Source: Triatoma infestans (Eukaryota; Arthropoda; Insecta; Hemiptera; Reduviidae). Taken from it: DNA of 64,000 nucleotides. Position numbers and translations under genes: made by a program. Positions within the stretch are counted from its first letter, which is position 1, and the number at the start of each line of letters is the position of its first letter. Shown one piece after another: positions 24,200 through 35,800 of the stretch. The notes beneath the pieces are model-generated. The model saw nothing but the letters and a program-made list of their open reading frames with translations. It was not told where the DNA came from and searched no databases. The stretch covers positions 7,501 through 71,500 of the forward strand of contig JAAEAF010001519.1 of the NCBI GenBank assembly GCA_011037195.1, in the 5' to 3' direction.

Positions 24200-26060
24200 C
24201 AATTTGGTATAAAATTCCTGCGAAGAGTCGCCAGATGCCAGTAGAAAAGTTACCATCTTATTACTATAAGAAACAAATTAATTTATAAAATTCCAATTTA
24301 TTTAGTAAATGCAGTTATTTTCCACTGTAACTCATACTAATAATTGTTAAGATGTATACAAAACAAAAAAAAGCTTTAAATGTAGAATTGGAGGTGATAT
24401 TCATTTAATTGGATGAAATAATAATCGACTTATCATCAAAAATTAATTGTTTATGATTTTAGTTTACCTGCTTATGCTGAGTTCATTAATTACAGAATCA
24501 ATAACACTGATAATTTCAAGAATGTCACTTTTAAGTCTACTTTTATAACTATACTGTTATAAGTATTATATTAAACAAAAAAAAGTTAAATAACTTTTAA
24601 GTATTAATAACATTAGAATATATGTATTACTTCTTACAAATAACTATAATTATACATACAGTTCAGAATGTTTTGGCAGAGGTCTTTTTTTTATTGTACT
24701 CTAACATAAATGTTTTACAAAATTTTTTATAACTTTTGGTGGACCTGTCAGTATTTATTCAGAATTTGCTCCTTGTGTTCCTTCCAAATAAAGGCATATA
24801 GGATTTTCTGATAATTATTGTTTTATATTTTTAATCCTTCCCAATATTTTGAATCATTTAGTATCATTTCCTTTTTATGTTTGTTTCCAGCCAGGATTTT
24901 TGAGGTAATTGATAAAATAAAATAAAACATTAGAACATGACTATTCAATTCAAATCCCAAAAAGTGAAACTTTTGATTCACATTTACACTTCACATTATT
25001 ATGACAGTATAATTTAAATTGGCAAAGAAATTAATCTAAGAAAAAATCCGATAAGGTTTTTTATCAGAAAGCACTTGTTTATTGATATTTTATGACAAGC
25101 ACTTTGAATTAAAGTCTTACAAAACATACTTAAGAAATCATTTTTAAAGGGGTGTTGAAATTCAAAGAAAAATGAGTTTTTTTAGTAAAAGAAATATATA
25201 TTATATATATGTATGTATATATTAAAAAAAAAGCCATGCGACCTAAATTCAAAGAAAGCATCAATTAGCGTTTCCTCAATATGATAGTAATAATTTTATA
25301 AAAATGTGACCATTTTGTATACCTTGATTTCTTTTAATTTTTGTACTCTTAGTTAAGCTTTAATGCATTTTATTTATGAATGAGTAATTTCAAAATATTT
25401 GTGGCGCTTCTTTGTATCCTCAAAACCTTCGAAATTAATGTATGAACATATTGGTTGTGGTTTACCCACCCAGGTACATCTAACCCCTTCTTAACCTCTT
25501 TGTTAGGTCCTACAAAAACACTTTAAAAAAAAAAAACGAGTGTATCAACTGGAATTTGCTCTGTGCAAGACTATGTGATCACACTGTATTTACAAAAACA
25601 TCCTGATGATGGGCGACCGCCCGAAACCGGTCGATGACCACAAAAAGAAGCCGGCTATCCCGGAAAATATCTCTGATGCTCTAATGTATAAACATACATT
25701 ACATACATAACATTAGATAATTGCTAAAGTAATTTTGTTGGGTCTTCACTAGATCATGAGGAACTTATGAGAGAATAAAAAGTTGATATTGATGGAAAAA
25801 AATATTTTTAGAGTAGTAAGTGTGTGATTTTATATATATATATAGATAGATAGATATGCGCGCCTTGTTTGTGTGTTGGTGTGAGTGTATGTGATAAAGA
25901 AACTGAGAGAGTGTGTGCATATGATGTGTTTGTGTTTGTTTTGGCTATAAAAAAAAGTAACTCGAAAAAGAAAAATCGCTCAAACTCGATATTTCCTCTA
26001 GCTATCTCTAGGGAAACCGATACGAATCAGTCAAAAATCGTCAAAAGAAAATAAATTTTC
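24200..26060. other. Spacer between convergent gene ends
   Basis: The plus-strand gene ends at 24,055 and the minus-strand MDH-like gene ends at 26,809, so this is the shared downstream spacer. It holds AT-rich DNA, the hammerhead-like module at 25,595-25,690 and a TA/GATA microsatellite at about 25,832-25,856. A minus-oriented piece of repeat family DR follows at 26,060-26,270. No gene is evident. Confidence 0.5.
25595..25690 (+). ncRNA. Hammerhead ribozyme-like motif, family 2
   Basis: CTGATGA (25,603-25,609) is followed by one T and a GGGC/GCCC helix (25,611-25,614 with 25,619-25,622) closed by a GACC loop. GAAAC (25,623-25,627) follows. This is the universal hammerhead core order CUGANGA - helix II - GAAA. 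Helix III would be very short, as in the minimal hammerheads reported in Penelope-like elements. A diverged minus copy of the same repeat at 51,595-51,720 shares flanks on both sides ('acaaaaacatc' before, 'gaccacaaaaagaagc' after) but has lost GAAAC. Confidence 0.6.
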
Positions 26061-26721
26061 AGATTTTTTGTTTGTTTATTTTTCGCGATTTTCTAGAAAA
26101 ATGCTTACATCGATTTTCTATGAACTTAATATACCAGCCAAGTTTACATAGTCTTTCTCGAAATTTCTCGAAAACGACTCCAAAGAATTTCTTTAAATTT
26201 AGAAAGTTAACTGAACATATAATAACTAGCATATTTATTTGGCATATTTTTTGGGTGGAAAATTCTTTCTAGGCAAGATCTGGGAATCTATAAACATTAC
26301 GTCACCATTAATCTAATTTTGCAATGTTGGTGGGAAGTGATAATGACATTGTCTAAATAGTCGCATTGACGTTAGCAACTCACTACTAAATACCAATAAA
26401 TAAAATGAATGTATCCCATCTCCTGTATCATATTATAAATGTAATATTAGGCGCAACTAAACTTCTAGTAACAAATTCTAAATTCAGTGACCATCTTGTC
26501 AATTGGATTTTATTGATTGCAATAAGAAAAGTCTTATGAATTTTTCACATAAAAATAAAAATACACTACTCAAAAATGAAATGATATTAATATGGGAATT
26601 TTAATAATAAAAATATTACCATCTAACAAAGGAGTTTAGTTTTTTGACTTTTATATTAAAGATAACTTCTTTGTATTATAAATGAATATAAGAAGACATT
26701 GTACACAATACACAAATAATA

Positions 26722-26727
26722 TTTATT
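26722..26727 (-). promoter_or_regulatory. Candidate poly(A) signal of the MDH-like gene
   Basis: AATAAA on the minus strand, about 80 bp past the TAA stop at 26,809-26,811. It is the first clear signal downstream of the stop. Confidence 0.5.
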
Positions 26728-26808
26728 TCAAAAACAAAGGACAAATCAATCACAAAATATTTTATAAAAATGTTAATATTTTTTCACTTTAAATATAACT
26801 TTTAAATT

Positions 26809-29800
26809 TTATTTTAGGAAATGCTGAATACTAGGAAAATTATTATATTTATTATATTCACTATATGGAACATTATCAAAAACAAAGTTATTATTTTGAA
26901 CGTTTGGCACTTTTATTTGTGAATCTTCAAGCTTAAAGAACCCCAGATTTTTAAAAGGACTGTTAATATTGTTAATTTTATGACTTTCATGTTGTTTCAA
27001 AAGATTTTCCTTATTTGGTGAAGTACCATCACCTGTGAGTAATGTGTTGTTTATCAAAATTGTATTGTATTTTCTTGGTGTCGATTCGTTATTTGATATT
27101 GTTTTAGGTAAAATTCCTTTCTCTCTACCAAATTGATAAGAATCAGTCAACAACTTTTTATTTCTGCTTGATTCTGTAAGGCCTTTTTTAATACTTTTCT
27201 TTGAAGGCTTCTTGTACTGTATACTTGTTCCCGCCTTTGAAGCTGTTTTTTTCATTTCAATTATTTTCTTTAATGAAGCTTTTTTTCGCGCTAGATTTTG
27301 ATATAGCGATGGAGCGGGATAGGTATCCTTTGATAATGAAATTTCGTCAGGGGTTTCTCTTTTTTTGTAATAGTTTATAGCAGCAGTATATGGAACATTT
27401 CTATTGTTTCTAGAATTTGTTTCATCATTTCCAGTGTCATAGTTAGTAAGTATTTTGGAACTTTTTTCAATTAATATTTTGTAAGGAGACAATTGTAAAT
27501 TTTGATTGTCATTAAGTAACTCCTCTGCGGATAGGAGAAATTCAGAATTTTTTTTACTTACGGAATCTGAATAGGAAGATAGTTTAGAAAACAAACTAGC
27601 AGGAACAGCATCCAATGTAACTGTTTTCAATGCGTCGCTATTAACACTTTCCACTTTTTCAACTTCTGTTTTATCCAGTTTTTTACTAGGTTTGTTGTTC
27701 CTTTTGACAGTGTAAGCTTGATTTTGTTTATTTGCGGTTAAGAGATGAAATTTATTTTTAAATAGCGGCGGTTTCTTGAAAATTTTTAGACCAGGAGAAG
27801 GCAAATTATACTTAAGTAACGAATGACCAAGTGGTTTGCGTTTAGAAATAGTTATTGTACGCGGTTTCAATAAAGAAATTTTCGACTGATATTTCTTATC
27901 TACTTTTGTGGTGGGTTTTAATGCGTCATTCTTTTCCACTATTTCTTTGGAAGGTGGTTGCAATATGTCTTCACTTTCCAATGAATCTTGGTGACTTGGT
28001 TTTGCATCTATAGTAGCATTTGTCGAAGATGGTTTTAATTGAGCTTCTTTGATTTTAGTTTTCGTTGCTGTTGTTTTTAATCCTTTAATCGTTTCAGTAA
28101 TTTCTTTTTTGGGAGAGTGCAATGTTTCTTCTTTTTTAGATAGATTATTACTACTTCTTTTTGTTTTTACACTGACATGCTTTCTTTCTTTGACATTCTT
28201 ATTGTTTGCTCTTGCATTTACTGATTTTTTTAGCGAAGTGACATCAGCATAAGAAAATGTTCCTAGTGTTTGAGCATAACTTTCTTGTTCAAATTCGTCT
28301 GCTAATGAACTTTTCTCTTGTTCTTTTAGATACTGTTTAGAAGGAAAGTCATTTCTATTTGAAATTTCTAAAGAAGTTTTCATCGGAGATCGTTTATTTA
28401 GTGTTGAATTCGTTGAAGAGAAATTATTTTTATTCTTATGAGATTTATTCATTTCTTTTTCATTTGATTTCTGGTCTAACGTATTTGAAGTATAATACTG
28501 TTTGTCAGGATTATTCAGAGTAAAATTTGAAGAACTTTTTAATGCAGTATTTTGCTCATTTATTTTATCGTTTACTACGAGCTTCTCATACTGCCCAGGA
28601 ATATTAAGTAAAGAAAGTTTGTTTAACAAACGCAGCTTTGATTGATCTTGTAATTCCTTCTCCGAAGGTTTTAATAATTCTTCTTTATCACAAGTTTCAT
28701 TTTCCTCAGTAACATTTATGTTTTCTATAGATTTCAATTTGGAATTCAAGAGTGATAGTTTATTTAATTTCCTTTTATTAGGTGCCTTAACGCTGGTTTT
28801 AGTTTTATTTGGACTAAACATTATATCAATACGTTTCAAACCATTATATTGCCCTTTTTTAAGCTTTTGTTGATCTGATATATTGTTTTCTTTTAACTGT
28901 ATAAAAGGATGTGCACGATCACTTTTATTATGCGGATTTATATATGGTGAGGAATTACTTGCGCTTCCCTCTTTATTAACAATATTTGTTTTGATCGTAC
29001 TATTTAATGTGTTGCTTCCAAGTTGAGAGTTATTCATTGACTGTTCTTGCTGCAATTGATTTTCAACTTTCATTGTTTTATCCGTGCAACTATTTTCACT
29101 TAGTGTAATGTTATTTTGTTGTTCACTGGATAAACAACCGGCTGTAGCAATAGATAATTTTTCTTCAGTTTCAGTATTAGCTGTTTGTACATTAGATTCT
29201 CTTTCCACTTCTTCAGCTGAAACATATTGCTTTTTGTTTATGTCTGGTATCAGAAGGGTCTCATCTTTTAACTGTGGGTTCTGCAAATCAAATTGCTGTA
29301 AAGTTGTTTCGGTCTCATTTACATCAACCTGTTCTTGTGCAAGCTCACCTTCTTTTCCATTACAATTTTTTTTTATATCTTGATTATTTGTAACTGAAGC
29401 CCTTTCGCTTGTTGTACTCGATTGTTCTTTGCTTTTATTTACAGTTTTATGAATATGTTCAATTTTGTTACCAATATTATCCAGTCGATTAAGTTCTTTA
29501 CGATCAAGATCCCTCTTTATCTCAACATCGCTTGAAAATGTTCCTTTAACAATGTTTGATTTATTTTGGGAAGGTTTTACAGAATAGAACTTTAATGCAG
29601 GTTCAGGTATCTCAGAAGTTTGTTGTTTTTCAACAGCTTTTTGCCCATAAGTATCAACTTCAGTCTTACATGTTTCCCTTTCTGACATATTTCGCTGTTT
29701 AAATCTTTCCAGAAAAGCTTCTGTTTGATAACTTATTTCTTTACCAGCACTCCTTAAATCTAAGGAACTTCTAGGAAGAGGTGCCAAAACTGAACCAGCT

Positions 29801-32800
29801 TTGGATATTGCAGCAGCTAGATTTTTGGAAATATTATTTTTGAGACAAAAATATGGTTTCTCAACATCTGAATATTTGTTTGATTCATTTATTTTTAATT
29901 TATAAAAACCTTGATTTGTTTTCATCAAATCTTCTTCTTTCAATTTTTTTTCTAGAGTTTCATTTCTTTTCTTCAGGCTGTATCCAAAATTTTTTTGCGT
30001 CGCAAGAAATTCAGGGAATTTCATATCAATAGAAATCTCAAGTTGATTCAACATATTTTCTGAATTTTTTGAATAGTAATTATCTGAAGGGTCGGTATAC
30101 CAAATCGTTTTTTTTGAATTATCTGACTTTGTGTTTGATTCCTGATAAGTATTAAAATTCCTGTTGCTTAATAACACTGATTTTCCTTGGGTAGATAGCG
30201 CATTCTTTATTGGGATGTCTTTATTTAATTCATTATGTAAACTTTTACCATATTCGTTAGCATTTGTATTTATTGAAACGTGAAAAGATGGTTTTAATTT
30301 ACTCATCTGCAGTCTTTTTGTTTTAACATTTGAATATAATGCATTTTTTCTTCCAAAAGAATATTCACTTTGTTGCTCTTTGTTTGAACTTAAGTTTACA
30401 TTCAAAAACTGATCATTTGGGGAATTTACTTGATAAGAAGATGAAACTACAGCATCAGAGACGGAATCGCTTTTCTTATTATATTTTTTCTTATGGGTTG
30501 GTTTCCAGCTAATTTCAAGAATATTTGACGACGTGTTTTCTCTCTCTTCTGAACCTTTAGCCATGGTTGCTTTTTTAGAATCGTCAAATATTAATTTAAG
30601 CTCATCTAGCGACATGTTCTCGTTATTTTCTACTTTATTAATTGAAGTGCTTTTTCTAGAATCACCAAATACTTTTGGCTGAGGCGGTTTTTCATAAAGT
30701 TTTACAGCAGAAGGTTCTTCTTCGCTATATTCGGGATATTTGTCTTTCAAATATAAATATGCTCTATTGGATTCCTTTCTTAAGACGATTGCAGCTTTAG
30801 AAAGCATTATTTCTTCAATTTCATTTAATCGAGGAATACCAAATCTTTTTGAAATACCAGATCTCCCAAGACTAATAGGCAAAGAAAAGTATTCTGTACC
30901 ATTGACATTGTCAGTTTTCGTCATTGCAAAATCAACAATATTTGGTTCACCTCGAAGGCCAGCAAGCACCGAACTTAGGAATTTTACATTTCCATAAGCT
31001 TTAACTATTGAATCTCTAATGCCTTTAGCTTCATATACATTTATGTCTCTTCGCCTGATATTTTTTACAATATCTCTTTGTACGTCCTGAATATATTAAA
31101 AAAACTAATCAACTTTTAATTGCAAAAAACAAGAACATTGCATATCATTACAATATTTGTTAATCCAGTGGTATCAAACACACAACTTGTGAACTGCGTG
31201 TATTCTAAAAAACCACGACTGCGATTATATCAATTTTGGACAAGTTTATCTGCATATTAAAAAAAAAACAATTTACTATTCAAAAATTCTCTAAATTTTT
31301 TCAAAACTTTAAATTTAGAATCCGCAGAATTTAAAGAGTTGGAATTAAACCTATTTTTGGAAATTTTTGAATTGCATCAGAAATAAGAACCATCATGGGA
31401 TTTATTTGTCCCTTCTGGATTAGAAGAAGTCTAGATTATGGAAGAGGTAGATTATCGAAATTTGAAGTCTTCTACTTGCGGAAAAAAAAAATTGAACTGA
31501 ATAGTTCTGAGAGGTGAGATTAGTGCAGTGGCCTTGCACTGGACATGGAAAGTGGAGGTCCCGGGTTCAAATCCAGCAGTGCCTTTTTTCGAGCCAGCTT
31601 GCAGGCCAATGACCGCAGATGTTGACGGGCCTTAATTTTAAAAAAATAAACAGTCTTGTTGTGTATATAATTATATACAGTGAGAACTTAAATGAAAAAA
31701 TAAAAAAAAAATGGGAGAAAATTCAAATTTGAGTTGTAGTAGTTTATTGGCTATTTCTTCCTATGTATGTTGTGATTTTTCCGGGTTATGTTTGGAAAAT
31801 GAACCTTTTTTTTACAGCCTTATTTTCTTTTTATTATTATTATATGTTTAATTTAGTATAATTATAATTTGTTTTTGTTAGTATAATATGTTTTTTATTG
31901 TTTCTTTAAGGCGTCTCAACATCTGTGGTCATTTGCGCCCGGAGCCTCCTCGGTGCACTGCCGGCCTCCGGACAGTGTTCTCCCGTAACAGACAACACTG
32001 TCCATCACCGGACAGTGAGCTGTAGGGGCTCCTAGGAAGAGAAAATCTAAGGGTAGCACGGCTGGATTTGAACCCGTGATCTCCGCGTTACTAGTCCAGC
32101 GCGCTACCACTGAGCTAATCCCTTCCCTAGTAATATGTTATACATTTATTAGAAAAAAGGTTCATTTTCCAAATATAACCCGGAAAAATCACAACATTCT
32201 AATTTGATATTTCGTTAAGGTAACATTAAGAGAACCATCACATTCTATCTGGTTTTGTGAAGTCTATCATAGGAAGTAATTTTTTTTTTTCTATCGCATT
32301 TACATGCAATTTCTCAAAAACAATGCTAACAAATTTTTTGAACTTAAAACTCACTACTATAACAGTCGTATCTCTTTTATTTCTACATTTTTCTAGAAAA
32401 ACTAATTTTATGGGCTTCGGGGAAGTTGTGTATGTGATAGGCTCACTTTGCAGTACCATATCAATTCGGTAAGGCTATAGTAGGCCAATATATTGCGAGC
32501 ATAAATTATTTAATAAAAATTCCAATTTTGAAGAAAATTTATTTGGAATTTTGAGATGGAGAAATAGAAGAATTGGATCAACAGAAAGTAGTGTGGTTGT
32601 TGCATACCATTAAGTATTTCATGAGAGAGAAAACGGTTTATCGTTTTAAGTATTGCAATCGAGTTAGATTTTCGAATCAATTCAGCCTGATACATGCTCT
32701 GTAGTTCCCGTAATGATATCTAGTTTTATACAGTCACTCGACTTTCTCTACAGTTCTTATAATTCTAATTAACAAATTTTCTAAACAAGGAATTTTGACT

Positions 32801-35800
32801 AAAAGTTTATTTGTCCTTGAAATAATGGCTGGAACCAGAAATCACATTGAAATGGCAATTTGAAGAAAAGTCTAACTTCAACAGAACACTCGTGAAATTA
32901 ACTTTTCTAGAAAAATATATCAATATAGTCTGATAGATTACCTATATGTAGTTAGGTATATTAGGAAATTGGGTTTAAAGATAATTGTTGCCGCCGTAGT
33001 AGTGGTTAGTTATCACGGTAAGTGGTAATAGATGTAAAAGTCTTTGAAAAATTGCAAAAAACAAAATGGTACAGTGAATTCGAATTTCCGTTTAACAAAA
33101 CTTTAAGTCTTCTTCTAACTTCTTTAAATATAATGACATTTTATAATGTATTTAATTCTCATTATATACAGGCGATAGAAAAGTAAAAATGACATTTTAG
33201 ATGGGAGCTTAACATCACCGTTGTCCCAGACATATGGTAATGCATGCCATTCTTTGGGCAGATGACCTTGACTGACCTCGCTTTCATGCCAGGCGATGAA
33301 TGTATTCCAAATAGCCCATTCTCGGTCTGCCCCGTGGTCTGCGGCCCTCAGATTTGGCCTCCATCAAGCACCTAATTTTCTCCCCTTCGCTTCTTCTGCA
33401 GACGTGGCCAAACCAACTCAATTGGCCATTCTCCAACTTAGCCACAAAGGGCTAATCTCTAAGCTGATCCTTATTGATTCATTTCTTATGCTATCACGCT
33501 TAGTCTTTCCTTCGACACGACAGAGAAATCTCGTTTCGGCGGCCGTAACCCGGCTTGCGTGCTTATACAGCATGGTCCATGATTCTGCCTCGTACTGAAG
33601 AAAGGGTAGGTAAACGGTCTTGAAGATGCGGACGATGTGGTCCGGATTGCGAGTTCCAAAGAGCATCTTCAGCATTCGGTTACTGAATGATATGAAGGGC
33701 TCAAATAGAAAGGAATTGCGCTGAACATGAGTAAAAAAAGGTTTTCTGTCAAGATTTTTTTCACTTTTTCTCGATTTTCTCAAAAATGGCTCCGACGATT
33801 TTCTTGAAACTTCGTATATAAACTAAACATGCGAAGATGCAAATTGGTTCGTTGCGTGTTATATATTATATTTTAGTTGGAAAATATTTTCCTCGTTTTT
33901 TTATATATTATATGTAGAGTTAAGTAACGGTATGTTACTTGTTAAAAATACAATATAAAAAGTACAATAAATAAAACAATATAGGATGTATAACATTGTT
34001 ATCCTTTAAAAATGGCATGTAAAATGCCGAAACGTCAGGAAAACTAAATATATAACATATTATTTTTTTATTTTATTTTAAACGTATAATACTAATAAAA
34101 ACTGTAAGGAGTCAGTTCAGTGAACGGGGAAAACCGCTGAGTCGGCAGCTGAAATTGGGCTAGAGCGCTACGTGTCACGGGCAGTCAGTTGGCGAGTGGC
34201 GTGGTGTGTGGAACTGAAAAAGGTATTGAACTGGTGGATCTGGTTGATCTGTGTCGGTGAGTAGCTCTAGCCCGGTTTCAAGCGCAATCCTGAGAAGTAT
34301 GAGTGCGACGTACGAGTACGAAGTACGAGATTATTTAAAACATTTCTCTGGGAAAATTCATTTAAGGGCCTTTTAACGGAGCGGTGGGGTTACAGCTTCC
34401 TCTAGATTGCTATCGTAGTTGATTATACAAATCCATCATCCAAACAAAATTAATTAGAAATAAATAGATGGCCAAAATTCCGAGTTTTAAGAAAATTAGT
34501 AAACCGGTAGTGCGCTTTTACTGAAGTGATTTTTTAAATTTTGACGAATTTCGTTAAATTTGGTACACAAACCATAACATTTGTCAATTATAATTTTGAG
34601 AACCGGAGTAAGAGAAAGTTGTGTGAGTGTTTCACACCAGGTTCATTACATCAAGATTCATTAGTTTTCATTACATCAAGTGCAAGTTTAATATGTTTGA
34701 CACCTCTGTTAGAGACTGTATATAAGGAACATTTCATTAGTTGGACATACTTATTGCCTTAATACATGTACTAACAAATAAAAAGTGATATATAAAACTA
34801 CAAAGCTTACCTCTGATAAATTACAATTTGGCTTTGCTAGAGACAGGATCGGCACTCGGGTAGCTTCTGATGATCCTCCAATAACAGGAACCGTTACGAA
34901 TTTCGGATCAATTTTCAGATAATTGGCAAGAACGCTGTTGGCACAGATATTATCTACAGCTGTAGATCCGAAAATTTTATTTTTAACATCATTTCCATTA
35001 ACGGAAAGTACTTTAGTCAGCAAAGGCAACAAGTAATTTAATGGAGTTGCTGCAAGGATTACAAGTGCCTAGAAAAGAAAAAGTATATATAAAGCCGTTG
35101 TATACTTTTAAAATTTTTGGAATGAAATGAAAACAATTCTTACACCTGGAGCTGCTCTGGAAATAGCATTTCCATAACTGATAATTTTATCAGCAACAAC
35201 TGGAAAGAGAGCTTCTTGATTGCCAGCCTTCTCGTTTCCTTCGTCACCAATAATCACAATATCAACATCCTTGAATAAAAAATCAGAATATGGGGTAAAA
35301 TTAGTATTAACAACATAAATAAAGTAACTTCTTTTAAGGGGGTTAAGTATTCCACTAACAGCCAAATATCGTCAAGACGGCAGAAAGCAAACATAGTTTA
35401 CCAAATATAAGAACAGAATGTTGTTACATGAACATATCATTATGTGACTGTTCTGAAGACTTGTTATCCAAAATAGTTGCCACTACCGTTTACTTTTTTT
35501 TAAAGAATAGTGTTTCTCCCTATTTATTACTGCTAGAAAAACATTATAGAGTCTAAAGATTTAGAAGAATGTTACAAGCCATCTTTCCCTCACTTTTCGT
35601 CATAAAACGATGGAGATCAGCAAGAGTGGTCATATCCTGACCCAATAGATCAAAAGGCGAAAGAACCCCTAGCTTGCTGCACCAAATAATGTTAGGAGAT
35701 TGGGGACACGGTTACAAGGTTACCCAGCTGCTGACCGGCCATGGGAAAAAACTCCATATGTAACCCATTTTGGCGATACAAGCTCTTTGATCCAGCAGCA

